64,000 bases of DNA, from positions 212,075-276,074 of the forward strand of contig NZ_KB903434.1 of the NCBI RefSeq assembly GCF_000379765.1. Direction: 5' to 3'. A program made the translations under genes and the position numbers. Shown in pieces: positions 26,920 through 35,856 of the stretch; positions within the stretch are counted from its first letter, which is position 1, and every line of letters begins with the position of its first letter. The notes under the pieces are model-generated. The model did not search any database, was not told where the DNA came from, and was given only the letters and a program-made list of their open reading frames with translations. Source of the stretch: Flexithrix dorotheae DSM 6795. GTDB lineage: Bacteria; Bacteroidota; Bacteroidia; Cytophagales; Flammeovirgaceae.

Positions 26920-29532
26920 ATGGGTAAGCAATTGGAAAAAAAATATAAATTCAAGGATTTAAAAGTTTATTCCTCCACAGAATGGCTGGCAGAAGGGAAC
27001 AAAAAATACCGGAAAGTATTTGAAAATACAGAAACTACCTACTTATATGCCGAGCTCTCCTTTTTTAATAAACTTTTTGATGAGGAACATTGGAAGGTTT
27101 CCATCAATTTAAAATGTTACAGATACAATGGAAGTTCTAAAGAGTCTATTTGTAACCTTGACATTGAAAAGGAAGTGGAAATTGATGAAAATATTGTATT
27201 CATCAGAGAAGGCTGGGGCCATGAAGAACCAGGGCACATTTGGAAAAGAGGAGATTATTTGTGGGAAGCTTATATTGATGATGAACTGGTGGGGACTACC
27301 TATTTCTATATAGAAAATGGTGGCCCGGTTACCCTTTATGATAATCCTTATTTCGACATCAATTCCATTAAACTTTATGAAGGACCAAAATCGGGAGTTG
27401 AAAATTCAAAAAGGAAATATTTAAAACAATTCCACGACAAAGAAACCAGGTATATTTGGGTGGAATTTAACCTGGAAAATGCGCAGGACAAGGCCTGGTT
27501 TTGCGAGCTAAAATTTAATTTTTACAATGATGCAGGTCAACTAAAAGGCACCACATCGGAGCTGAAGCAAATTAAGAGTAGTGAAAATGATATCACCATC
27601 ATTACTGGCTGGGGTTCCGATAAAAAAGGGAGTTGGTATCATGATAAATACAAACTGGAAATTGTATTTATGGACCATCTGATTGCTGTTGTTCCTTTCG
27701 ATTGTGGAAATGCACCAGTTGAGGGCATAAATAAATATTTGCATGGTGAAGACCTGATTTTAAAGCCAAATACGAACGAAGATGACACTTCAACTACTGC
27801 CAGTATTGAAGATACCCTAATTCAACTGGAAACACTGGTGGCTTTATCCGACATCAAAAAAAGAGTAAGGGACTATATTAATTACCTGGAATTTTTAAAA
27901 CTCAGGCAAAGCCAGGGTTTTGATGAAAATGAACAGATTAACCTGCATTCCATTTTTACGGGAAATCCAGGTACAGGCAAAACTACCGTGGCCAGATTGC
28001 TGGGTAAACTTTACCACCAAATGGGTCTTTTAAGTGAAGGGACTTTTCTGGAAGTTGGCCGGGCGGAGTTAATTGGCCAATATATAGGCCAAACTGCACC
28101 TAAGGTAAAGGATGTAATTGACAGTGCGCGTGGTGGAGTCCTTTTTATTGACGAAGCCTACGCTCTGGTTCGAAATATTGATGACGACAAGGATTACGGA
28201 CATGAGGTAATTGAGGTTTTGGTGAAGGAAATGTCGGATGGTCCTGGAGACATTGCCATTTTTGTAGCGGGATATCCCAGTGAAATGGATAATTTCATCA
28301 ATAGCAACCCCGGCTTGAAATCCAGGTTCAATATGCATTTCAACTTCAATGATTATTTGCCTCAGGAACTGATCGAAATTTCAAAAAAAATATCACATGA
28401 AAAAAATGTGACTTTTACCAAAAGTGCCAAAAAACTACTTTATAAGGAACTGACAGAGGCTTTTCGCTCAAGAGACAGGGCTTTTGGAAATGCCCGACTG
28501 GTTTTGAGTTTGATAAACGATGCAAAAATGGAGATGGGGCTCCGGGTAATGAATAATTATTCGGCAGATGAGGAAATTAATAAAAACATGCTTCGCACCA
28601 TAAGAAAAGAGGATTTAGAAAAAGTTTTTCAGAAACAGGAACTTGATTTACCTCATATTGAAGTGGATAAAGAATCCCTGGAAGAAGCTTTAACTGAATT
28701 AAAAGAACTCATTGGCCTTTCGCATGTAAAAGCTAAAATTGATGAATTAATTGCCCTGGTAAAGTTTTACCGGGAAACAGGCAGGGATGTAATTGGCAAT
28801 TTTAACCTGCACACTGTCTTTAAAGGAAACCCGGGAACAGGTAAAACCACAGTGGCCAGAATACTCGCCAAAATTTACAAAGCGCTGGGTATTCTGGAAA
28901 GAGGGCATGTAATAGAATGTAGTCGGCAGGATCTGGTGGCTGGATTTGTAGGCCAGACAGCCCTTAAGACCAAAGAAGTAATCGATCAGGCAAAAGGTGG
29001 TGTTTTGTTTATTGATGAAGCTTACTCGCTTAAGTCCGGACATCAGCAAAATGATTTTGGAAAGGAAGCCATTGAAGTAATTCTGAAGGAAATGGAAGAT
29101 GACCGGGGCGGATTTATCGTTATTGCAGCAGGTTATACCGGGGAAATGGAAAAACTGCTGGAAACTAATCCCGGGTTAAAATCCAGATTTGATGTGGAAT
29201 TAACTTTCGAAGATTATTCCTATAAAGAATTGTATAAAGTTGCCCTGTTTATGTTGGAAAAAGAGGGGCTTAAACCAAACAAAGAAGCAGAATTATCCCT
29301 TTTAAAATACCTTGAATATATTTATAATAATCGGGATAAATATTTTGGAAACGCCAGGGCCGTGAGGAAAATGGTGGATAAAGCCGTAAAAAACCAACAT
29401 TTAAGAATGGCGGGATTAAAACCTAAAGAAAGAACTAAATACCAATTGAAGACCCTTTCTGTGAATGATGTAAAAGAGTTTAATCAGGATAATACGGAAC
29501 TATCGAATGTGGGCAGGAAAATTGGGTTTTAG
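26920..29532 (+). CDS. Double CbxX/CfxQ-type AAA ATPase with duplicated N-terminal domain
   Basis: This 870-residue protein has two AAA modules of the CbxX/CfxQ type. Walker A (GNPGTGKTT) lies at about 348-356 and 636-644, and Walker B (VLFIDEAY) at about 408 and 696, with arginine-finger segments NPGLKSRF in both. The first 265 residues are two copies of an unrecognised beta-rich domain of about 120 residues. They share a K(V/L)Y start, a Tyr-rich strand (TTYLYAEL; TRYIWVEF) and a GWG motif followed by a W..(G/K)YxxE block. The ATG at 26920 follows AGGAG by three bases, an uncommonly good ribosome site for this window. CbxX ATPases are chaperone-like remodelers; the N-terminal domains probably select the substrate. 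The target is unknown. Confidence 0.8.
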   Translation: MGKQLEKKYKFKDLKVYSSTEWLAEGNKKYRKVFENTETTYLYAELSFFNKLFDEEHWKVSINLKCYRYNGSSKESICNLDIEKEVEIDENIVFIREGWGHEEPGHIWKRGDYLWEAYIDDELVGTTYFYIENGGPVTLYDNPYFDINSIKLYEGPKSGVENSKRKYLKQFHDKETRYIWVEFNLENAQDKAWFCELKFNFYNDAGQLKGTTSELKQIKSSENDITIITGWGSDKKGSWYHDKYKLEIVFMDHLIAVVPFDCGNAPVEGINKYLHGEDLILKPNTNEDDTSTTASIEDTLIQLETLVALSDIKKRVRDYINYLEFLKLRQSQGFDENEQINLHSIFTGNPGTGKTTVARLLGKLYHQMGLLSEGTFLEVGRAELIGQYIGQTAPKVKDVIDSARGGVLFIDEAYALVRNIDDDKDYGHEVIEVLVKEMSDGPGDIAIFVAGYPSEMDNFINSNPGLKSRFNMHFNFNDYLPQELIEISKKISHEKNVTFTKSAKKLLYKELTEAFRSRDRAFGNARLVLSLINDAKMEMGLRVMNNYSADEEINKNMLRTIRKEDLEKVFQKQELDLPHIEVDKESLEEALTELKELIGLSHVKAKIDELIALVKFYRETGRDVIGNFNLHTVFKGNPGTGKTTVARILAKIYKALGILERGHVIECSRQDLVAGFVGQTALKTKEVIDQAKGGVLFIDEAYSLKSGHQQNDFGKEAIEVILKEMEDDRGGFIVIAAGYTGEMEKLLETNPGLKSRFDVELTFEDYSYKELYKVALFMLEKEGLKPNKEAELSLLKYLEYIYNNRDKYFGNARAVRKMVDKAVKNQHLRMAGLKPKERTKYQLKTLSVNDVKEFNQDNTELSNVGRKIGF

Positions 29533-29542
29533 CCCAGTTTTC

Positions 29543-30523
29543 CTAAAAATTAAACTTAAACAATTTCACTTGCCCGGGATCCTCAATTTTTACCTGAGGT
29601 TGTTTGTATTGCTCGGGAACATTATCCCAGTTATGGTAAATATTTCCTTCCACATAATAGCGATTGCTGGTACTCGAATGAGTGAGGGAAGGTTCATTAT
29701 TTAAAAATACATTGTAACTACTGGATGGAGCCACCTGCCCGGCCTGATTTCCATTCAACACTAATTCTAATTTTCCATCACCATCCACATCAGTTTTTAT
29801 CCAGTTGATTTGAAGGATTCTGTTATAACTGCCATCAATTACCATTTTCACTATTTGTTCATTGAAACCTTCAATTATTTTTTCCGCATTAGGCAAGTCT
29901 TTTCTTAGGGCAAAATGAAGGGATCTTGTTATAAGAGGAGTTGTACCAATTTCAAGATATTGAGCAGCTTCCTCTCGCTGATAGTGCAGTAAATATTGGA
30001 TTAAAAGTGCATCCACCAACATATAATCTGTTTCACCCTTCAAGAGTTTTTCTAAATTCTCCTGATCATTTTTACCCGAAATGAATTCAACACCTTTGGC
30101 ATTTTCCACTTCCTCCCCATAGGCATAATTTCCTACCACAGCCACTTTATTTCCATTGAGTTCTGAAAGGGAAGCCGCACTGACATCATTCCCTTTTCTG
30201 CCCACCAGGATTAACTGATTCTGTAAATAAGAAACAGAAAACAGCATATATTCTTCCCTTTCCGCACTTTTCCATAATGCTGCACTTCCATCATATTCTC
30301 CTTCTTTAATTTTGGATAATACATCTTGGAAATCAAGAATTTCGGTGGTTTCCCCTGTAGCAGATCTTCTTAAAGCTTCTTTCACCAGGTCGCTTGCAAA
30401 AGTTTTTTCTCCTTTAATATTGGTAAAAGGCGGCCATATATCTGAGGCTAGTTTCACCTGATAATTTTGGGAGAATACAGAAAATGAGGTTAAAATCAGA
30501 CAAAAAAGTAAAATTAGCTTCAT
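29543..30523 (-). CDS. Periplasmic solute-binding-like protein (SBP_bac_3 fold)
   Basis: This 326-residue protein has a signal peptide (LILLFCLILTSFSVFSQ) and a family 3 extracellular solute-binding domain: ASDIWPPFTN, FASDLVKEAL, GEYDGSAALWKSAEREEYMLFS, and GNYAYGEEVENA in the second lobe. A short tail (about 245-326) begins with an Asp-rich TDVDGDGKLEL, reminiscent of a calcium loop. No ABC permease or ATPase genes are adjacent. The gene upstream is a DUF350 membrane protein 18 bases away, so the pair likely forms an operon. It may act as a sensor rather than in transport. Confidence 0.75.
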   Translation of the reverse strand: MKLILLFCLILTSFSVFSQNYQVKLASDIWPPFTNIKGEKTFASDLVKEALRRSATGETTEILDFQDVLSKIKEGEYDGSAALWKSAEREEYMLFSVSYLQNQLILVGRKGNDVSAASLSELNGNKVAVVGNYAYGEEVENAKGVEFISGKNDQENLEKLLKGETDYMLVDALLIQYLLHYQREEAAQYLEIGTTPLITRSLHFALRKDLPNAEKIIEGFNEQIVKMVIDGSYNRILQINWIKTDVDGDGKLELVLNGNQAGQVAPSSSYNVFLNNEPSLTHSSTSNRYYVEGNIYHNWDNVPEQYKQPQVKIEDPGQVKLFKFNF

Positions 30524-30547
30524 ATTCAAATAAAATTATAAATCAAG

Positions 30548-31399
30548 TCACAAGGTATAAAATAATACCATAGAAAATCCTATAGCCACAAACATTTCCA
30601 GCACTCCTGCTCCAATATTTTTATCCTCAGCAATTTCTTGGTTTAAATCAGAATGAGGAATAATCAACTTATCAAAGAAAAACCTGACTACAAATAAATA
30701 GATAAAAACAACCCCAATATCAAAAGCCAGCAATTGCAGGCTCTCAGACCAGTATTCAAAATCACCTGAAACAGCTTTCATGGCGATAATGCCAATGGAA
30801 ATAATTCCCCCAGAAAAACCCAATCCTGCCGCCAGGTTGTTTTTTCCAAGTTCCTCATGCACATTGTAAGAAATGATTTTCTCATAAAGAAGGGCAAAAA
30901 TAATTAGAATAATCTGGCCAATGGCGAAAAAAGCAATTGTGACAAATGGGCCTCCACCCTCTCCGTGAATAGCTCCTGCAATCACCATCCCTGAAGCCAC
31001 ATAAGAAGCTCCCTGCACAACTCCTGCCGCTACATTTCTTTTATCTACAATTTCCTCCTTGCTGGAAAATTGATGCATAATTAACTTATCATTAATCACT
31101 CTGGCTAAATTTAAAGCCAAAATTCCGGCAATGGAATAGCTGCCAACAGCAATTAAATCTTCCCACAAACCAACATGAGGTCCATCTACTGCACCTAAAA
31201 AAATGATGGTAATCCCAACAAGGTACCCTGTAAAACTTGTGGCCAGGGCAGGGTTATCTTCATGGGTAAGTTGTTTATTTACGCTGTAGGAAGTAGTAAG
31301 GTCTTTAAACCATTTTCCCAGTAAAAATACCACTGCAAATAAAACAATGGTGAAAACTGAACTGAGCATTTCTTCCCGGGTCTCAAAAAATAAATCCAT
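30548..31399 (-). CDS. DUF350 family multi-pass membrane protein
   Basis: This 283-residue integral membrane protein has about eight transmembrane segments arranged as a duplicated unit. VNKQLTHEDNPALATSFTGY in the first half recurs as VHEELGKNNLAAGLGFSGG in the second, and EEIVDKRNVAAGVVQ has a counterpart in NQEIAEDKNIGAGVLE. This tandem (T/E)xxNxAxAxxxG pattern is diagnostic of DUF350. In other genomes DUF350 genes accompany DUF4178, PspA-like or aminopropyltransferase genes. Here the downstream partner is a solute-binding-like protein, and a DUF4178 gene occurs 12.4 kb away. Function is unknown. Confidence 0.82.
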   Translation of the reverse strand: MDLFFETREEMLSSVFTIVLFAVVFLLGKWFKDLTTSYSVNKQLTHEDNPALATSFTGYLVGITIIFLGAVDGPHVGLWEDLIAVGSYSIAGILALNLARVINDKLIMHQFSSKEEIVDKRNVAAGVVQGASYVASGMVIAGAIHGEGGGPFVTIAFFAIGQIILIIFALLYEKIISYNVHEELGKNNLAAGLGFSGGIISIGIIAMKAVSGDFEYWSESLQLLAFDIGVVFIYLFVVRFFFDKLIIPHSDLNQEIAEDKNIGAGVLEMFVAIGFSMVLFYTL

Positions 31400-31808
31400 A
31401 GTTTATTAAAGGTTAGTGTTTAATTTTTATAGAAGTTTTGGATAATGGAAAAGTTTAAGAACATGTTTAAATTTTAACTGTTTCGCTGCAAACGCCCATT
31501 TATGAAACCTCACTTCAAAATAAAATTTCCAAATAACGCTACTATTCAAAAATTTTCTTTTTTCCTGAGAACCCAAAACTGGTCGTTTTCGCTTTGGTCC
31601 GACATTTCGGAAAACCTAAATTATAAACAAGCTCTAAATCAAAGTGAGGGTTTTTCCGAATCAAAAAAAATCAATTTATAATTTTCTGCTATAATTTAAC
31701 ACCAGAAGAAATAAAGTCCAAATTTGAAATGGAAAGTTAATTTTCCAAAATCCTTATAATTGCCAGAAGTCAATAATTAGGAGACAAGACTTATTGTCGA
31801 TTGAATCT
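31400..31808. other. Intergenic region, 409 bases
   Basis: It lies between two minus-strand genes. No gene or terminator is visible. A 24-base segment around 31469-31492 (AAATTTTAACTGTTTCGCTG) closely matches 44363-44386 next to repeat copy A. Its meaning is unknown. Confidence 0.3.
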
Positions 31809-33332
31809 TTAACCTTCCTTTAGATATTTTTTGGCCATTAAGCCTGAATCCAATGCTTCCATAAAAAGTGGTAGTCTTCCATTATCCACCCCGGCATAAA
31901 CCATTTTGGAGTGTGGTCTGTATAAATTCCTATCATTAAATAAATAGCCAGGGGAGGCTAATGGCATGGCATGTCCCATCACTTTCATAAAAACTTTTTT
32001 TATTTTCCCGGCAAACTCTTCACTGGGTATTTTAAAATATCCTGCCATGATACCAATGGTATTTTTCACCACATCTTCCTTATTTTCCTCCAAAGCAGCC
32101 AAATACTTTCGATCTTCCATTCTAAAACAATAATAAGCCGTTAAAACCCTGTTTTTTGTTTTTTCCATCTGAGCAGCAGAATCTACAAAACCAAGGAAAC
32201 TTGAGTGATCTGACAGGATTTCATTTTGCCAGAATTTGTTTTCATTCAAATCGGATTCTACCACAAAATTGATCACCAGCCAGGGCACATATTGATTCGT
32301 AGCAAAAAGTTTTTTTTGAGATGGCATAATATGCTGTAGCGCATGTTTTTGACCGGCATACACTACCTTATTGGCCTGGAAAGTTTTTATAGTTTTGGAT
32401 TTTATATCAATCACTTCTACCTCAAAACCTTTTAAAACCGGCCTAATTTTCTTTACCAAATGATTCAGCCTGATGGTATTTTCAGGTAGCTGTGTAGCCA
32501 GTTTATGCGCAAAATAATAATTGCCTTCTGGCGGTGAAAATATTTCTGTTTCTGAAGTTAAATAGCCCCTGTTGGCATAATAATAAAGGCCGGCAATGGC
32601 AGATACATCCTCGCTGGTTCCCCCAAAGTCATCCCGCATATGATAATCGATTGCTGCTTTAAATTCAGGGGAAAGATCAATAGAACTCTTTAGAAAGTCA
32701 TAAAAACTGATTTGATTAAAATGTTGGTAATCCGCTGGGATTAAACGGGTGGGAAGCATGAAATTTCCAATAAACGGTTTCATCAATTCGAAAAACTCAT
32801 CCATTGTCTTTCCTTCTGGCAAAAGCTCATCGTAGTAATCAATCCCATTAAAACATTGAGATTCCCGGTGAGGACTGATCAGGTATTTTTTATCCACAAA
32901 ATCCCATTTATCAATCAGGGAGTTGAACTTCACCACTCCCAGGTTCTCCAGCAATTCAATAGCTTCCTCTCCAAAATATTTCGGATAAGTAAGGTCATAA
33001 TGCGCTCCCTGGCCAAAAACTTCTCCTTCAAAATTTTCACTTCCAGAACTCCCTCCTATTCTATCCGATAATTCACAAAGCAAAATGTTATTTTCACGTA
33101 AATTCCAGGCAATACTTAACCCGGCAATTCCAGCCCCTACAATTAAATAATCCACATTTTCGGTTTTTCCTTTTGGGAAATTATGACTTTCAAATACCAG
33201 ATGCCCCACAGCCATATCTGAATGAAAGGAGATGTCAAAATCAAGAATATTATCAGACTTTTCACTTTTTTGGCAGGAAAGAATTGGAAGGAGCGCAAGT
33301 GAGGAAAGTTTTATGAAGTTTCTTCTGTTCAT
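31809..33332 (-). CDS. FAD/NAD(P)-dependent oxidoreductase, Tat-type lipoprotein
   Basis: This 507-residue flavoprotein starts with a twin-arginine signal (NRRNFIKLSSLALLPILSC) that ends in a lipobox Cys20. It would be exported folded by Tat and then lipidated. The dinucleotide-binding motif is VDYLIVGAGIAGLSIAWNL (about 60-78), followed by ELSDRIGG; both are typical of amine-oxidase-like flavoproteins. The C-terminal segment VYAGVDNGRLPLFMEALDSG contains the second FAD contact. Substrate is unknown; polyamine or protoporphyrinogen oxidase-like folds are relatives. It lies upstream of the DUF350 pair on the same strand, but 409 bases away. Confidence 0.75.
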   Translation of the reverse strand: MNRRNFIKLSSLALLPILSCQKSEKSDNILDFDISFHSDMAVGHLVFESHNFPKGKTENVDYLIVGAGIAGLSIAWNLRENNILLCELSDRIGGSSGSENFEGEVFGQGAHYDLTYPKYFGEEAIELLENLGVVKFNSLIDKWDFVDKKYLISPHRESQCFNGIDYYDELLPEGKTMDEFFELMKPFIGNFMLPTRLIPADYQHFNQISFYDFLKSSIDLSPEFKAAIDYHMRDDFGGTSEDVSAIAGLYYYANRGYLTSETEIFSPPEGNYYFAHKLATQLPENTIRLNHLVKKIRPVLKGFEVEVIDIKSKTIKTFQANKVVYAGQKHALQHIMPSQKKLFATNQYVPWLVINFVVESDLNENKFWQNEILSDHSSFLGFVDSAAQMEKTKNRVLTAYYCFRMEDRKYLAALEENKEDVVKNTIGIMAGYFKIPSEEFAGKIKKVFMKVMGHAMPLASPGYLFNDRNLYRPHSKMVYAGVDNGRLPLFMEALDSGLMAKKYLKEG

Positions 33333-33416
33333 AGGTGCTTAAAGTACCCAATTCCTGTCATTTATAGAAATTTCTCTACTGCTACTTAAGCTTCACAGGA
33401 AAAAGTTTTAGGCAAT

Positions 33417-33450
33417 AAAAAAGGTAACCTCCCGAAGAAGATTACCTTTT
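33417..33450 (-). terminator. UUCG-loop terminator of lpdA
   Basis: On the minus strand GGTAATCTTC pairs with GGAGGTTACC around a TTCG tetraloop (with wobble pairs), followed by a T-run. It begins about 21 bases past the lpdA stop. Confidence 0.85.
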
Positions 33451-33470
33451 CTTAAATAATATTTATCTGA

Positions 33471-34871
33471 TTACAAATGAATGATTTCGTCATAAGCATC
33501 AGCAGCAGCTTCCATCACTGCCTCCGACATGGTTGGGTGAGGGTGAACAGATTTGATAATTTCATGCCCTGTAGTTTCCAGTTTTCTGGCTACCACTACT
33601 TCGGCAATCATTTCTGTTACGTTAAACCCGATCATGTGCGCTCCTAACCACTCGCCATATTTGGCATCAAAAATTACTTTCACAAAACCATCTTTGGCTC
33701 CGGCTGCACTTGCTTTTCCCGATGCAGAGAAGGGGAATTTACCTACTTTCACTTCATAACCAGCTTCTTTGGCCGCTTTTTCAGTATAACCCACAGAAGC
33801 AATTTCAGGAGCACAATAAGTACATCCGGGAATGTTATTGTAATTTAATGGCTCAGGATTTTGCCCATTAATTTTCTCTACACATATAATTCCCTCAGCT
33901 GAAGCCACGTGTGCCAGAGCAGGTCCATGCACAATATCACCAATAGCATAAATTCCAGGGATATTAGTTTTGTAATAATCGTCCACTAGCACTTTTCCCT
34001 TATCAGTAGCTACGCCTACATCTTCCAATCCAATTCCTTCAAGATTGGTGGACACACCAACTGCAGAAAGTACAATATCACACTCAATCTTAAATTCTTC
34101 TCCCTTCTTATTCGATTTTACAGTTACTACACAACCTTCTCCGGAAGTATCCACTGATTGCACAGCTGCATCAGTGTGAATTTTCATTCCTTTTTTCTTG
34201 AAAATTCTTTCTAATTGCTTGGAAACATCCTCATCCTCATTAGGTACAATTTTCGGCAAGTATTCTACAATTGTCACCTCAGTGCCCATAGCCTGATAAA
34301 AATAGGCAAACTCTACTCCAATGGCTCCAGAACCCATTACCACCATTTTCTTTGGTAATTTCTCTAAAGTCATGGCCTTTCTGTAACCTATAATTTTCTT
34401 ATTATCGATTGGCACATTAGGCAATTCTCTTGATCTTCCACCTGTAGCCAAAATAATATGGCTCGCAGTATAAGAAGATTTAGAACCGTCTTCTGCAGTA
34501 ACTTCTACTGTATTTTTAGAAGTCAATTTACCAAAACCTAATAATTTTTCAATTTTATTCTTTTTCAATAGAAATTCAATTCCCTTGCTCATTCCTCCTG
34601 CCACATTTCTACTTCTTTTAACAATACCATCAAAGTCAATAGAAGCTTCTTTTACAGAAATTCCGTAATCTTCAGCATGTTGAATATATTCGAATACCTG
34701 TGCACTTTTTAATAAAGCTTTAGTTGGAATACATCCCCAGTTCAAACAAATCCCTCCAATCTCTGCTTTTTCCACCACACCTACTTTCATCCCAAGCTGA
34801 GAAGCACGAATCGCAGCAACATAACCTCCAGGTCCGCTTCCGATAACAATCAAATCAAATTTTGCTGACAT
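33471..34871 (-). CDS. lpdA: Dihydrolipoyl dehydrogenase (E3)
   Basis: This 466-residue FAD disulfide oxidoreductase reoxidises the lipoamide of pyruvate, 2-oxoglutarate or branched-chain dehydrogenase complexes. The FAD motif is LIVIGSGPGGYVAA, the redox disulfide is C42/C47 in GICLNWGC, the NAD motif is VVMGSGAIGVEFA, and the catalytic His-Glu lies in HPHPTMSEA near the C-terminus. The ATG at 34871 is chosen over an upstream TTG because the FAD motif begins a few residues later, as in the family. No other dehydrogenase-complex genes are adjacent. Confidence 0.95.
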   Translation of the reverse strand: MSAKFDLIVIGSGPGGYVAAIRASQLGMKVGVVEKAEIGGICLNWGCIPTKALLKSAQVFEYIQHAEDYGISVKEASIDFDGIVKRSRNVAGGMSKGIEFLLKKNKIEKLLGFGKLTSKNTVEVTAEDGSKSSYTASHIILATGGRSRELPNVPIDNKKIIGYRKAMTLEKLPKKMVVMGSGAIGVEFAYFYQAMGTEVTIVEYLPKIVPNEDEDVSKQLERIFKKKGMKIHTDAAVQSVDTSGEGCVVTVKSNKKGEEFKIECDIVLSAVGVSTNLEGIGLEDVGVATDKGKVLVDDYYKTNIPGIYAIGDIVHGPALAHVASAEGIICVEKINGQNPEPLNYNNIPGCTYCAPEIASVGYTEKAAKEAGYEVKVGKFPFSASGKASAAGAKDGFVKVIFDAKYGEWLGAHMIGFNVTEMIAEVVVARKLETTGHEIIKSVHPHPTMSEAVMEAAADAYDEIIHL

Positions 34872-34910
34872 ATAATATATGGTTATAGAGTTATCTAAAT
34901 TTTTTCTGCG

Positions 34911-34918
34911 CAAATTTA
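34911..34918 (-). promoter_or_regulatory. -7 box (TAAATTTG) of lpdA
   Basis: Read on the minus strand, TAAATTTG matches TAnnTTTG and ends 39 bases before the lpdA ATG. No clear -33 element is seen. Confidence 0.45.
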
Positions 34919-35257
34919 ACCTTAAAAGCCAGAGAAAAAAATTCCCATACCATCTTTAGAGTCATAATTGTGCTTATTCAACATAGAGAAAATCAATCAA
35001 TTAGCGGAAAGTGGCAAGCGATTAAAAACATTAGCTGAATGAACTGATTTTAAATCGTTTTAAAAATGACCAAATGAAAAAAGGGCACTTCAAGTCTTAA
35101 ATTCTTCGAAAATATTTGCAATCAAATTTTTTCAAAAAAAATAACCATCCTTTACTGAATGGCTATTACTATTTGAGTTTTATAAGCTTTTTTTCGCTTG
35201 CCACAGAGATAAAACAAGATGAAAACCCTTATGAGAATTTTAAACTAACCTCCAATT
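34919..35257. other. Intergenic region, 339 bases
   Basis: No gene is visible. A probable minus-strand terminator lies at 35134-35168. Confidence 0.35.
35134..35168 (-). terminator. Probable terminator of the small lipoprotein gene
   Basis: AATAACCAT (35140-35148) and ATGGCTATT (35159-35167) form a 9-bp stem with one mismatch. A U-run follows on the minus strand, about 90 bases past the stop at 35258. Confidence 0.45.
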
Positions 35258-35632
35258 TCACTCGTCAATACACTTAAACTGCTCTGGCTCCCAAATTAAC
35301 TGAGAGATTTTAGGGTTATTAATATCATCAAAAGATACTTTAGCATCACCTAAATAACCTGTAATTTCACCATTGCAATCCAAAAGAGAAATTACATAAT
35401 TACAGCTTGGACAACAAAAGAAAGGCACAATATAAGTTTCCCCTCCTTTTTCCACACTATAAATTTTTACAGTACCAACTCCATCTTCTTCAGCTTCTTC
35501 AATTATTTTTTGTAGCCAGGGTAATTCTGCTATTTCTTTTCCGCAAACACTACCTGGAGAAAGTTCTGCATCTTCCTGACAGGAAGGAAAAAATAAGCAG
35601 GAAATTATAAAAAATAGAATCAGTTTTTGCAT
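35258..35632 (-). CDS. Small Cys-containing lipoprotein, unknown function
   Basis: This 124-residue predicted lipoprotein starts MQKLILFFIISCLFFPSCQED (lipobox FPSC) at 35632; a 17-codon upstream extension lacks signal character. The mature part has six further cysteines including FFCCPSCNYV and DCNGE, suggesting disulfides or metal binding, and a short beta-rich core (TYIVPFFC, YVISLLDC). I do not recognise the family. It is monocistronic. Confidence 0.6.
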   Translation of the reverse strand: MQKLILFFIISCLFFPSCQEDAELSPGSVCGKEIAELPWLQKIIEEAEEDGVGTVKIYSVEKGGETYIVPFFCCPSCNYVISLLDCNGEITGYLGDAKVSFDDINNPKISQLIWEPEQFKCIDE

Positions 35633-35856
35633 TACAGGGTTTTTATTTTTGATTACATCTTTCTGTACGTAACAAAAATTCAAATCATTGCAGTTTTACA
35701 GAATTGGTGTTAGGTAAAATCAAATTTGAACTAAAAATGAATAAAATTTCCCCTCTAATCCATAGCTAAAATTTTTGTTTCAAATAAGCTGATTTTTCCT
35801 TAATTTGTTCCTCACAATTTCCTAGTAACTACTCATTTTTTAAAAGATAAATAACC

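Noticed and set aside
33372..33391. TGCTACTTAAGC resembling the end of the dispersed repeat
   Set aside because: Only 12 bases match and the rest of the repeat is absent, so chance is likely.
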